DNA of 64,000 nucleotides from a virus: positions 1-64,000 of IMG/VR virus record IMGVR_UViG_3300009514_000007; one strand, 5' to 3'. Below, in pieces: positions 51,991 through 61,946 of the stretch. The number at the start of each line of letters is the position of its first letter. Within the stretch, counting starts at the first letter, position 1. The notes beneath the pieces are model-generated. The model was given only the letters and a program-made list of their open reading frames with translations. It was not told the DNA's origin and made no database searches. Both the position numbers and the translations under genes were made by a program.

Positions 51991-53133
51991 GTGAGTCAGG
52001 ATTTTCAACTCGGCTTCGCTTGCCCGCATCTCACCATCGAGGAACGGGTGCAGCTAGGCTCTGATCGCCGCTCCTTGGAGACACGTCAGCCCGTGTCTTC
52101 CGAGGATTTCGTGCAGGTTATCGTCAATGACGACCTCACGGTACCCAAGGGTGGGCTGTTCTCGCCAGCGCGCGTGACGGGCTCGTTTGCGGGTCCATTC
52201 CATATCCGCGAAAACGAGAACACGCTCACGCTGATCAGCAGCACAGGGCGCATCGAGGAATATGCGCTCCCGGTCGGGCTCAGGGTCAAGGCAGCCCGTA
52301 TCGTGGAATTGCTCGATGCTGTGCGTCGCAATCAAGGGATCGGAATCGTTCCTGAGAACGTCAAGGGGTATCTCCGGTTCAGTGACATCGACCAACTTGG
52401 CGGGGCGAGTCGCATCGAGGTCCGTGGGCCAGCCGCCGTTCAGATCGGATTCGTGAATCAGATCGCTGCCAAGGGACATTCGATTTTCCCTGGTTGGGAG
52501 ATGGCTGAGCGCGCCGACATCGTGAACACGGTCAACATCAATCAGTTCGTCTCGATCAAGACCCGGTTTCCGAAATTCCGCGAGCCGATCAAGGGCGACC
52601 CCGTGTTCAAGGTTACTTACGCCACGGTGCAGTCGCGTTGTCGCAGGTGCCGGACGGCCGGCTTTGAGAACGATATGCGCTTCACCGAGCAGGGTGAGCC
52701 CGTACAGATCACGAACGAGAACCTGCTCAACCAGGCTCTACTCAAGATCATTATCACCGAGAAGGGCTCCAACGCCTTCCACAATTTCTACGGGACCGAT
52801 CTTCACGCTCGTATCGGCATGAAGGCAGCGGGCGCGGCAGTGACGACGATCAACGAGGACATCCTGCGTGCCATCGAGAATTTCAAGAAGCTCCAGGCCG
52901 TGCAGGGGCAGTTCCAGAACCTCACAGCCAGGGAGCGCCTGTTTACCGTGTTGTCGGTCAATGTGATTCCGAGCGAGGTAGACCCAACTGTGTTTCTCGT
53001 GGAGATCGTCGGGACCAATGCTTCTGGCAAGCAAGTGGAGGTTTCCACTGTGTTCTCCGCGCCTGGGTCAGCCGCGCTCGTTGGTACGAACGGGCTGTCG
53101 CTCGGGCTTGCCCCCGAACCGGAGGATAGCTAG
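51991..53133 (+). CDS. gp25-like baseplate wedge protein
   Basis: Starts at GTG; 380 aa. The C-terminal ~135 residues (from ~242) match the gp25/IraD-like wedge pattern: ENLLNQALLKIIITEKGSNAF, FYGTDLHARIG, a helix INEDILRAIENFKKLQ and terminal strands (LFTVLSVNVIPSE). The N-terminal ~200 residues form an extra beta domain (FVQVIVNDDLTVPKGGLF, GPFHIRENENTLTL), and CRRC at ~216-219 suggests a small metal site. gp25 initiates sheath polymerisation on the baseplate in T4. The J-like protein follows, as in many contractile systems. Confidence 0.75.
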   Translation: MSQDFQLGFACPHLTIEERVQLGSDRRSLETRQPVSSEDFVQVIVNDDLTVPKGGLFSPARVTGSFAGPFHIRENENTLTLISSTGRIEEYALPVGLRVKAARIVELLDAVRRNQGIGIVPENVKGYLRFSDIDQLGGASRIEVRGPAAVQIGFVNQIAAKGHSIFPGWEMAERADIVNTVNINQFVSIKTRFPKFREPIKGDPVFKVTYATVQSRCRRCRTAGFENDMRFTEQGEPVQITNENLLNQALLKIIITEKGSNAFHNFYGTDLHARIGMKAAGAAVTTINEDILRAIENFKKLQAVQGQFQNLTARERLFTVLSVNVIPSEVDPTVFLVEIVGTNASGKQVEVSTVFSAPGSAALVGTNGLSLGLAPEPEDS

Positions 53134-53135
53134 CC

Positions 53136-56100
53136 ATGACGACGACTCCCAAGATCATTGGCCCAGACGGCGTTAGTCGGGAAGATTCCGAATTCACGAC
53201 CACACTCCCTACGAGGTTTTTCAACGGCACCATTGACGAGAACACCGTCGATATGCAGATCAGTATCCGGGGCGCACCTTTTGTGTCCAACCCGGATCTG
53301 GTCGTCTTTGAGGACACGAGTTTCACGGTCCCCAACCCGTCTGTATTCCCCGATGGCCTTGACCTCGCCGCAGGGCTCAATGAGATCCTGATCCGTTCTG
53401 TGGGCACCTCGGGCTCCGTGTCGAATTCCGCACGAGTGGCCGTTCGACTCGTACAAGAGTCGGACCTTGGCAGCACGGGAGAGCCTCCGACCAACATCAC
53501 CGTTGAACGCCGGGACAACGCGATTGTGATCACGGCCGAGGCATTGGACGACTCCAATGTCACTGGCTACAACATCTATGCCTCGCGGTTCACGGGCGGT
53601 GGCGCGACGGGTTACGTGCGGATCAACGTCAACCCGATCACAGACACCTTCACGAAAGCGGAGACGACCGAGCTTCGGACCCTGGAGGTCGATGCGGACG
53701 TTGCCACAAACCCGGATGGTTCCCCGGCTGCCGACCCGTTGTTCGTTCAGCTACAGCAGACTCAGACCCGAGGCGGAGACCTGATCGAGCGCCTGGAGGA
53801 CGTGACGCTCACTGACGAGCTTGCGTCAGCCATCACAATCCAAGAGCAGGACAATCTGCTCCAGACCGATTTCACAGACGTAACAGAGGTACCGGAGACG
53901 ACGACTAAGCTCCGCACGACGGTTCGCGTGGACTCGGTACGTGAGCGCCAATTCATCAGCTTTGAGCATGACCGCCGAGCGGGGCCGACGAGCAAGCCCG
54001 CAACGGTTCCGGTCGGTGAATTCGCTGCGACTCCGATCACCGATAGCTTGTTTTACGTCGTTACGGCAGTCGTGTTCGACTCGGAGCTTCGGGTCGAGAA
54101 CGAGTCTCCGTTCTCGATCGAGGTTGCGGCCAACCCGGTCACAGTTCAGTTGAACCTTGGTAACTTTCCCACGGTCACTCGCTCGGACATTACGCAGCAG
54201 ACGATCACGGCGCTCTTGCGTACCAACCCGACCATCGCGGTCCAGCCCGGCGCCGTTGTCCGCGACATTTTTGTGGACCCCTTCGCCAGTGAGGCTGAGC
54301 GCGTCCGCTTCATCGTGGATTTCCTGCACCGCACGGAGTCGTTCGACACGTTGCTTCGCATCGACGGCATTGACGAGGACGGCAACCCTGTTGCGGTCCA
54401 AAACTCGGCGTACAAGCAGGCTCTCCAACGTGCCTTTGGGCTCCAGCGTCCCGAGGCGGTCCAGGCGGTGATCGACCAAGCCTTTGAGCAGGGGGCAGCC
54501 AAGGTTGGGCAGTCGCGCCTGCCGGGTATCCGCGCTCGCGGTCAGGTCACGTTTTTCACGAACACCCGCCCCACTCAGACCATCCCGATCCCGTTGGGGA
54601 CGACGGTGGCTGCGGGTTCGGTGACGTTCGTGACGACGGCGGACTCCGCGATCCCATTTGAGAATGCGGCTTCGTTCTTTGACCCGACTACGGGGCTGTT
54701 TTCGGTGGACGTGTTGATCCGCGCCGAGGCGGTCGGTGAGGCAAGCAACGTCGCGCGGGGTCAGATCCGCACGGTGCTTTCAGGGACCTCGGGTCTCCAG
54801 GTGATCAACTCCAGTGACACGTTTGGAGGCTTGAACCTGGAGACGAATTTCAAGCTCGCTGTCCGTGCCAAGAACGCCCTTGCGTCCGTGGACTCGGGGA
54901 CGGAGGCAGGCTACCGCCAAACCCTCGCCGCCATCCCTGGCGTGCAGGAGACAGTGATCGTCACTCCTGGCGACCAACTCATGCAGCGGGATTTCGACGC
55001 TGATTTCGACAAGCACGTCAAGGGCAAGGTGGACATCTACATCCGTGGGCGGAACCTCGCCACGGTGACGGACACCTTCGCGTTCACGTTTGAGACGAGC
55101 AACGACGCCCAATTCAAAATCAAGGGCAACCCATCGAACCTCGTCTTTGAGGCGCTGGACGCAAGGCTCACGCCTGACAACCCCCTTGCCGAGATGCTGG
55201 ATTTTGCCGAGATCGGTCTTGGCTTCCGCAACGCGACCTCGGGTCAGAACTTCGACCTCACGAACGTCCAGATCCTCGACTACAAGACCATTCAACTTGA
55301 CGATTCGCTCGCACAACCGGGTGCGGCCCTTGGCGATGTGTTGCTCGGGGATTTCCGCTTCTTGGTCACCAACGAATTCATCCTTCCGCGCCAGCCGGTC
55401 GCCGAGGTTATTGGGGTTACCGGGCAACTCACGGGAGCTTTGAGCGATGACCAATTTGCGCTGTACCGTCTCGACAACCCGCTGCTCGATGGGCGCTCGA
55501 CGGAAGCGCAGTCGTTCGTGCGGATTAACCCGTCGAGCGGGGTGCCGACCGGCAACCTCGTCGCGGTCCAGAACGAGTCCCACATCGTCATCGGCGAGTT
55601 CTACGAAACGCTGAACAACCTCGGGGTCAACCCCCTCACGATCCGGGTGTTCAATTCGGGCAAGACGATCGAATACCGGGGACCGAATCACCCCTCGGGC
55701 ATCTCCGATTTCACGATCATCCCTGGCGACTCCACGACGGCGACCTCCATTGTCCGTATCCCCTCGGGAGGCATTTCTTCGGGCCAGCGGCTTCTCGTGG
55801 ACTACCAGCACAACGAGAATTTCACCGTCGAGTACACGATCAACTTGGCTGTCAGCACGGCGCAGGGTGTGATCAACGGCCGCAAAGGCAAGCACATCAC
55901 GGGAGACATCCTCGTGAAAGAGGCCGTCCCGGTTCCCGTGGACCTGGCTGTCACGATCATTCGGCGCTCGGGCTTTGCGGTGAGCCAAGTGGACCGGGCG
56001 GTACGGACGAATCTCACTCAGTTTTTCAACAGCCTGCCGATGGGTACGCCTGTTCGCCAGTCGGACCTCGATGCGGTGATCGAACGCACCGATGGGGTTT

Positions 56101-56678
56101 CGTTCGTGGACCTTCCGTTTACCAAGATGGTGCGTGCTCCCGACTCCTGCGTGATTCGTGAAGCCTTGCGTACCAGCCAGACCGGAGACACCACACTCAT
56201 TGAGGGGACGGATCTCCAGCCCATCTCAACGACGACCGTGCTGGTGTGGCTCATTGAGGACGAGTTGAACAGCGCGACTGCACAGGCGGGAGGCCCTGAC
56301 AACGAATTCCGAGGCGTGACCAAGGACGACCGGGACATGGATCTCCAGCCGGTGCAGTTTGAGGCACTTGGGCTTGGCTCAGATCGCGCCTTCATTATCG
56401 GGGACGAGGGGCTGTCCATTCCGGGTTTCTCGGACAACGAGACGCTGCAAGCCGAGTTCCCCACGGCCAGCCTATCCGAGATCGAAGCACAGCGACGGAA
56501 GCTCACGTCGAACCGTGTGGCCGTCTCCCTTGCTGTAGGAGACAGCCCAACCGCCCACACCTTCACCGTGACCTACGTGGTGAGCGCGGTGAATACCGGG
56601 ACCAAGAACCTCGATGCCTTCGACATCGAATACTTTGAGGTTGGCGACCTCGATTTCACCCACTCCGAGGATAGCTAG
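53136..56678 (+). CDS. Baseplate J-like wedge protein (gp6/gpJ family)
   Basis: GGAGG lies 10 nt before ATG; 1180 aa. The N-terminal third has Ig/Fn3-like domains (TNITVERRDNAIVITAEALD; YNIYASRF). Around residues 470-600 the J-like core appears: IPLGTTVAAGSVTFVTT, EAVGEASNVARGQIRTVL, then GGLNLETNFKLAVRAKNALA, which are hallmarks of baseplate J. A C-terminal region with VDLAVTIIRRSGFAVSQVDR fits the usual ending. It cross-links baseplate wedges into the ring around the hub. Its stop TAG shares its G with the next GTG. Confidence 0.85.
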   Translation: MTTTPKIIGPDGVSREDSEFTTTLPTRFFNGTIDENTVDMQISIRGAPFVSNPDLVVFEDTSFTVPNPSVFPDGLDLAAGLNEILIRSVGTSGSVSNSARVAVRLVQESDLGSTGEPPTNITVERRDNAIVITAEALDDSNVTGYNIYASRFTGGGATGYVRINVNPITDTFTKAETTELRTLEVDADVATNPDGSPAADPLFVQLQQTQTRGGDLIERLEDVTLTDELASAITIQEQDNLLQTDFTDVTEVPETTTKLRTTVRVDSVRERQFISFEHDRRAGPTSKPATVPVGEFAATPITDSLFYVVTAVVFDSELRVENESPFSIEVAANPVTVQLNLGNFPTVTRSDITQQTITALLRTNPTIAVQPGAVVRDIFVDPFASEAERVRFIVDFLHRTESFDTLLRIDGIDEDGNPVAVQNSAYKQALQRAFGLQRPEAVQAVIDQAFEQGAAKVGQSRLPGIRARGQVTFFTNTRPTQTIPIPLGTTVAAGSVTFVTTADSAIPFENAASFFDPTTGLFSVDVLIRAEAVGEASNVARGQIRTVLSGTSGLQVINSSDTFGGLNLETNFKLAVRAKNALASVDSGTEAGYRQTLAAIPGVQETVIVTPGDQLMQRDFDADFDKHVKGKVDIYIRGRNLATVTDTFAFTFETSNDAQFKIKGNPSNLVFEALDARLTPDNPLAEMLDFAEIGLGFRNATSGQNFDLTNVQILDYKTIQLDDSLAQPGAALGDVLLGDFRFLVTNEFILPRQPVAEVIGVTGQLTGALSDDQFALYRLDNPLLDGRSTEAQSFVRINPSSGVPTGNLVAVQNESHIVIGEFYETLNNLGVNPLTIRVFNSGKTIEYRGPNHPSGISDFTIIPGDSTTATSIVRIPSGGISSGQRLLVDYQHNENFTVEYTINLAVSTAQGVINGRKGKHITGDILVKEAVPVPVDLAVTIIRRSGFAVSQVDRAVRTNLTQFFNSLPMGTPVRQSDLDAVIERTDGVSFVDLPFTKMVRAPDSCVIREALRTSQTGDTTLIEGTDLQPISTTTVLVWLIEDELNSATAQAGGPDNEFRGVTKDDRDMDLQPVQFEALGLGSDRAFIIGDEGLSIPGFSDNETLQAEFPTASLSEIEAQRRKLTSNRVAVSLAVGDSPTAHTFTVTYVVSAVNTGTKNLDAFDIEYFEVGDLDFTHSEDS

Positions 56679-58066
56679 TGGCGACGGACGATCCAGATCG
56701 GGAGCGCAGCCTACTCCCGTATACGGTCGGGCAGAACCCTGCTCCGGTCGAGGTTGTCGGCCAACAGAGCACGGATCAGGTCCGTGCCCTGACCGAACAG
56801 ATCTTGGGGACGTTCAGTCGTGTGCTCCCGTCCAACTACGTGAGCCAGATCTCCGGCCCGTTCTACAACACGCAATTCCAGGCGTTTGCGGAGGTGCTGG
56901 CCCGCATCCAGATCACAGCCGAGGAAGCCGCCCTGGATGGGCAGATCGATTTCACGCGCCCGGAGTTCCTGTGGCAGACGATCGGCACGCTGGTCTTTCC
57001 CGACATTAACGAGGATGGCATCCCCGACATCCCCGGAGATGTCTCGTACCGCTGTTTCTTGAAACGGATGATCAACCTCCTGCTCAGGGGCGCTCGCCTC
57101 GACGTGCAGAAAGAGGGTATCGAGCTACTGACGAGTGCGGTCGTCACCATCTTGGAGAAGGTCGCCTTCCAACGTGACCCGAACACGGCATGGGGCTTTG
57201 CCGAGCAGCACGAGTTTGAGGTCAACGTCTCGGACACCTCGACGTGGACGGACCCTGAAACGGGGGAGTTGATCGAAGGCGTCGTCGGGACCGGCTTCCC
57301 CGAGGATCCGTTCCGGCTCCAAAAGAACGTCGCCATCGTCCTGCGGGCGCTCAAGCCTGCACACACGCTCTACGACTACCGGCACCTGTTCTTGGAGTCC
57401 TTTGAGGACATTTTCACGGACGACGTGTCTTGGGAGATTTCGCCGTACTACTACGACGATTTTCGCCGATTCTGTGAGGGGGCTCAGTGCATCGCGGGCA
57501 CGGGCGACACGCTCAGTGACCGCACCCTGTTTACGGATCCGACTCTCGATTTCAGATCCATTTGCCCCGGAGCGTTGCTGGAGATCCTGAGTGGCCCGAA
57601 CACCCCGCCTTCACAGGGCGGAGTCGATGAATTCAATTTGGGCCGGTACTACGTCCGCGAGGTACTGCGGATGCCGATCGGCGCGGAAAGCACGCCGAGG
57701 GCTTACACGACCTCCCCCACTGGCCTGAGTGGGACGGCCACGATCGGGGACAACGGCCAGATCACGGACGAAGCTCAGGATTTCAGTCAGGTCGAGGAAG
57801 GCGAGATCCTGACCATCACCGAGGGCGGGAATGCCGGGAGCTACCGGATCGATACGCTTTTGGGGGTAAACGGCGGAGAACCGGGCTTTGTAGCCTCTGG
57901 CTCTCTGATCGAGTCGATTCGGGTGGCCCCGAGCATGTTGCGGCTCGCCCGGATCATGCCTGAGCAGGCCACCGGGCAGAGCTACACGGTGGGTGTGGAT
58001 CGTCTGGGAATTCGGAAACCCCAGATCGTCGTCGGAGAGGACGCTAGTGCCCAATTTTACCTGTGA
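56678..58066 (+). CDS. Baseplate protein in the gpI/gp7 position
   Basis: Starts at GTG sharing a base with the preceding TAG, with GAGG 6 nt upstream; 462 aa. Residues ~25-170 are helical (STDQVRALTEQILGTFSRVL; FAEVLARIQITAEEAAL; a helix near 130-155), and the C-terminal part is beta-rich with GTATIGDNGQITDEAQDFS (~345-363). Genes directly after baseplate J normally encode tail protein I or another wedge component, and the helical start agrees, but no specific signature allows a firm name. Confidence 0.6.
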   Translation: MATDDPDRERSLLPYTVGQNPAPVEVVGQQSTDQVRALTEQILGTFSRVLPSNYVSQISGPFYNTQFQAFAEVLARIQITAEEAALDGQIDFTRPEFLWQTIGTLVFPDINEDGIPDIPGDVSYRCFLKRMINLLLRGARLDVQKEGIELLTSAVVTILEKVAFQRDPNTAWGFAEQHEFEVNVSDTSTWTDPETGELIEGVVGTGFPEDPFRLQKNVAIVLRALKPAHTLYDYRHLFLESFEDIFTDDVSWEISPYYYDDFRRFCEGAQCIAGTGDTLSDRTLFTDPTLDFRSICPGALLEILSGPNTPPSQGGVDEFNLGRYYVREVLRMPIGAESTPRAYTTSPTGLSGTATIGDNGQITDEAQDFSQVEEGEILTITEGGNAGSYRIDTLLGVNGGEPGFVASGSLIESIRVAPSMLRLARIMPEQATGQSYTVGVDRLGIRKPQIVVGEDASAQFYL

Positions 58067-58082
58067 ATTCGGCTCGGTTGCG

Positions 58083-58092
58083 GGCCTATAGG
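58083..58092 (+). promoter_or_regulatory. CCTATAG element upstream of the fibre gene
   Basis: GGCCTATAGG (58083-58092) lies in the 58-nt gap before the fibre gene, which has AAGGAG 8 nt before ATG 58125. It shares the CCTATAG core but not the AGTCC prefix. Confidence 0.35.
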
Positions 58093-58124
58093 GCGAGCTA
58101 GGTAGGACCGTCCAAGGAGCATCA

Positions 58125-61100
58125 ATGGCCGCTAGCATTGAAAGCAAAGTCAACGCAGCCGCACCGCTGGTCGGCGTGAGCCGCGAAGATCTGCGGGCGG
58201 GCGACGTAATCACCCTGACGCATGTTGGAGCGCCAGCCACGACCTACGGGTGGTCGCTGCTGTTTACGCCTGACCAACCGGACGGTACCCCGTCCACCGC
58301 GACCCTTTCCTCGACGGTCGGGCCTGGTCCGATCACCTTCACGGTAGACAACGAGGGCGCGTATCTCGTCCAATTGATTGTCGATTTCGGCCTTGGGACC
58401 GAATCGAAGCAATCCGTTCGGCTGCGTTTTCAGACCGTATTTGCGGATCTGAAACTGGTCGCGGGCGGCGAGAAGCGAGACACCACCGAGGCCATCCCGG
58501 TCGATGCGAGCCCCGAAGGTTGGGCCGACGACCAAAACCAGAATCTCCAGACGTTGCTGGCTCTCGTCCAGCACGTCTCGTCCAGCGGTCGAATTCTCTA
58601 CATCGACGCGAACCGATCGAAAGACTCCAGCAACCCTCCGAACGACCCGACCATCGCGGAAGCGTTCGCGGACGGTTCCACCTATGCCGAGGCAGCGGCC
58701 CTCGCCAACAACCCGGTCTGGAACGAAGGCGTGCCGCCCTCGTCCACGAGTCCGGTGATCGTTGCTGCCCGGCCCGGCCTCTACATCGAGAACCTGACCC
58801 TTGAGCCCTACGTCCACCTGATCGCGTGGCCCTCGACGGGGGGCTTCGATGGTGACACGGCGCTTGGCAAGGTAGACAACTCGGTTCGATTCCGATGTGC
58901 CAACGGTGGCGGTGTTCCGGCCCTCACTCACACGGCTAGCGTTCCGCTCGTCGGTGATTTCGTGATGGCTGCGGGCGTGGTGTTTGAGAACATCGGCACG
59001 ACGACCAATGCGGCGATCCGAAAGACCGGCGTTGGCGATTTCCACGCCGTCAATTGTCGGGTCGTTCAAAACGGCAATGGGGCGGGACAGGGCGCAGCGC
59101 TCTCCCCCGAGAACGGGCGCACTTTCCTGCGGGAAACCACGCTCGTCCAAAACGCAACCTTCTCGGACGACCTCGCAGCTTTGTCTTTGGCCCCTGCGGG
59201 TCCGAATACTGCATCCGTCGTCATGGACGGAGGCAAGATCCACGGTACGTCGGCTGCGCGCCTGGACATCAATCAGGTCGGTGGTGCGGGCACCTTCGCC
59301 ACTTTCCGTGATGTCGAATTCCGCCAGGTCGGCATCGGCCCGAGCAGCTACGTCGTCCACACGTTTGCTCCGGTCACGTCTTTCGACCGCTGTAGCTTTA
59401 GCAATGAGAACGGCGGCGCCGATGCGATCGAGGGCAACCCTGGAGGCGTAGGTACGCCGGGTGCCATGACCATCGAGGTTCGTCGCAGCACTCTCGGGGC
59501 ACCGGGCGCCTACTTGGGCATCCTGTTTGACGACACCGGCCTCGGTGGGGCAGCGCTTTTGCGCACAGGTTCGTCGGAATTCTTGGAGCCCATCACGGAG
59601 CCCGGCGGGACGATTCCCCGTGAGGCCCTGACTCTTGGCACGACTCTGTTCTACGACAACACGGCATCTGGTATCACGGCCGAGAACGTCCAAGACGCCA
59701 TCGACCAGACGTTCGATGCTGCGGACTCGATTGCCAACCTGGACGACGCCTATGACGGCTTCGATTTCTCGACTACCCCTCCGACTCGCCTCGTTGGCGG
59801 CGGTCGGGTCATTCTCGCAGACGCCGATGCGGTCGAGGTTCACGGTTCTGGTGTCTCGACGGACCCCCCGGCCATTGACGACCTGAGTGGTGACGGTACC
59901 GTTCGGATCAATCAGGCGTTGGAGATCGGCGCGATCAATGCCCCCGAGGTTCTGATCGATTCCAACTTGTTCGGCAACGGGCCGTTTATGTCGATGGGCC
60001 AACTTGTTTGGTCCGACAGCCCACTCGGAGCCTCCGCGTATTTCGTCGCCAAGGCGACCGGGGACACGGGCGGAACCGACGAATACCGAAACTACAATCT
60101 CCGCATCCAGACGCAGAGCGGCTACGGGCACACGATGGCCGGGCCGATGCTCTCGGAAATGGGCGCCCTGATCCTCCAGGGTGGGTCGGCCTACGCAATC
60201 GGTGGGGTCAACTCCCCGGCTGGCGGTTCGGTCTACGTCATGGCGGGCAACGTCGATACGGCGGCTGCCGCCCCGGATGGCGACCCCGGCAACGTGTGGG
60301 TAGTCCCCGGTGTCTCGCAGGTCGGTGGTACTCCGACTGTTGGCTCGATGAAGCTGGTCGATCCCGACTCAGCGACCTCGGCAACGCTCGTTCCCGTCAG
60401 CAACTTTGTGGACTCCGGTGCTCCAGCGGGCACGATCACGTTCGCAACCGACACGGGCAAGGTCACTGTTACCTTCACAGGCGGAGAGGTCTTTGCCGGA
60501 CCTGGCGGCATTCAGGAGAAGCTGCAACTGGCTTCGGGCATGGTGGCGACCTGGCCGGGAGGCGCAACGCCGATCACCCTGACCACGACTGCCATTGGCC
60601 CGACCGCTGAGCTTCTGTACGTGGCAGACACGGGAGGCGTAAACGCTTTCCTCGGTGATTTCTCGATCACGGGTGGTGCTGTATTCACGCCGGGGACGTT
60701 CCCCGTCGTCGTGGATATGTGGGCCAATGGCTCGGGCGAGCTTGAGGTGGGGCCTGTTGGCGGTGGGTCCAACATGATCTACAACCCGACCACCGGGAAG
60801 CTTACCGTCCCCGGCCTGATTGACCCGACCGGCATGGCCTTCACCAACGAGGCCGAGGCTACGATTGCCGCCGCCGTTGGGACGCTCGGCACTGCGTTCG
60901 TGTCAGACGGCACTGGCCTTGCCCCGAACGCTGACCACCTGTATTTCCGACGTGGCAGTGATGGCGTGCTGTTCGACCTGCTTGCTGCGGGTGGAGGCGG
61001 CGCACCGCTTGGGTCGCGCTATGTCCTTTCGCCCGGCGCGGCAGATGGCTCGCTGACGGCTGAGCGAATCATCGCGGACACTGCCGACATCGCATGGACC

Positions 61101-61940
61101 GATGGTGGTGCGGGTGGCTCGTTGACTGCCGACCTGGCGGTTCAAGGAGCGGTCACGCCAGGCACTTACCTGCTCGCCGATGTCACGGTGAACAGCAAGG
61201 GAGTCATCACTGGCATCGCGGCGGGTACGTCGGGTGGGGCCTCGTCGGCAGCCTCCTACGTGATCGTCGGTGGGGGTACGGGCGATGGTACGCTCACCGA
61301 GGAACGCACCCTTGCAGGAGATGCGGGCACTGCAAACGTCTCCGTCACCGATCTCGGTGTCGGCAACCCGGTTCGCATTGACCTGATCAACACCGCAGTT
61401 ACGCCGGGTGTTTACGGCGGAGCCGGAGCGGCTACGACCTTCACGGTGGATGCGAACGGGCGTCTCACCGCAGCAGCAACGGAATCGGGGCCTTTCCCTG
61501 CGGTCCATACGATCTCGGAGCAAATGACTGTCCCGGTCGGGGTTGCGCCTCCGAACACGATCAACGAATTCCATGCTCTCGCGTTCCCGGCTGGCTTTAC
61601 GCCCGTTCCTGTTCCGGGTGGAGGTGGCCCGGCTGCGGCCTACGTCTACATCGACGTGGCGTTGGGTATGGCTCCTGGTACCGCTCTCTTGGAGATCTTC
61701 GCAGGGCCTCCGACTCCAGGTGTCCCTGCGGCCGGTACCTTGCCAGGACCACACCCCTCGTTCGTTTCGCTTGCGCCCCCCGTTGACATCGGGATTTTGG
61801 CTCCGGCGACGCATCTTGCAATCCCCATCGCTCTTGCCCCCATTCCGCCGGGTAGTTTCCTAGTGTTCAACACGGTCTACACGGCACCGGTGCCAACGGG
61901 TGATGGGCTGATCGTGTCCGTTTCCGGTATTGGCGCCTGA
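58125..61940 (+). CDS. Tail fibre/tailspike-type protein with beta-helix domain
   Basis: This 1271-aa protein begins with an N-terminal beta domain (PKD-like, ~10-110) for baseplate attachment. Residues ~150-480 show a right-handed beta-helix pattern (PVIVAARPGLYIENLTLEPY, VVFENIGTT, FHAVNCRVVQNG, ATFRDVEFRQVG, SFDRCSFSNENGG). A motif ENVQDAIDQTFD (~520) followed by DDAYDGF is typical of phage fibre proteins. Gly/Ala-rich strands and repeated ITGIAAGTS and TVDANGRLTAA-type fibre segments follow, then a compact C-terminal domain. It probably recognises host surface glycans; a depolymerase active site cannot be identified by eye. Confidence 0.75.
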   Translation: MAASIESKVNAAAPLVGVSREDLRAGDVITLTHVGAPATTYGWSLLFTPDQPDGTPSTATLSSTVGPGPITFTVDNEGAYLVQLIVDFGLGTESKQSVRLRFQTVFADLKLVAGGEKRDTTEAIPVDASPEGWADDQNQNLQTLLALVQHVSSSGRILYIDANRSKDSSNPPNDPTIAEAFADGSTYAEAAALANNPVWNEGVPPSSTSPVIVAARPGLYIENLTLEPYVHLIAWPSTGGFDGDTALGKVDNSVRFRCANGGGVPALTHTASVPLVGDFVMAAGVVFENIGTTTNAAIRKTGVGDFHAVNCRVVQNGNGAGQGAALSPENGRTFLRETTLVQNATFSDDLAALSLAPAGPNTASVVMDGGKIHGTSAARLDINQVGGAGTFATFRDVEFRQVGIGPSSYVVHTFAPVTSFDRCSFSNENGGADAIEGNPGGVGTPGAMTIEVRRSTLGAPGAYLGILFDDTGLGGAALLRTGSSEFLEPITEPGGTIPREALTLGTTLFYDNTASGITAENVQDAIDQTFDAADSIANLDDAYDGFDFSTTPPTRLVGGGRVILADADAVEVHGSGVSTDPPAIDDLSGDGTVRINQALEIGAINAPEVLIDSNLFGNGPFMSMGQLVWSDSPLGASAYFVAKATGDTGGTDEYRNYNLRIQTQSGYGHTMAGPMLSEMGALILQGGSAYAIGGVNSPAGGSVYVMAGNVDTAAAAPDGDPGNVWVVPGVSQVGGTPTVGSMKLVDPDSATSATLVPVSNFVDSGAPAGTITFATDTGKVTVTFTGGEVFAGPGGIQEKLQLASGMVATWPGGATPITLTTTAIGPTAELLYVADTGGVNAFLGDFSITGGAVFTPGTFPVVVDMWANGSGELEVGPVGGGSNMIYNPTTGKLTVPGLIDPTGMAFTNEAEATIAAAVGTLGTAFVSDGTGLAPNADHLYFRRGSDGVLFDLLAAGGGGAPLGSRYVLSPGAADGSLTAERIIADTADIAWTDGGAGGSLTADLAVQGAVTPGTYLLADVTVNSKGVITGIAAGTSGGASSAASYVIVGGGTGDGTLTEERTLAGDAGTANVSVTDLGVGNPVRIDLINTAVTPGVYGGAGAATTFTVDANGRLTAAATESGPFPAVHTISEQMTVPVGVAPPNTINEFHALAFPAGFTPVPVPGGGGPAAAYVYIDVALGMAPGTALLEIFAGPPTPGVPAAGTLPGPHPSFVSLAPPVDIGILAPATHLAIPIALAPIPPGSFLVFNTVYTAPVPTGDGLIVSVSGIGA

Positions 61941-61946
61941 TGATCC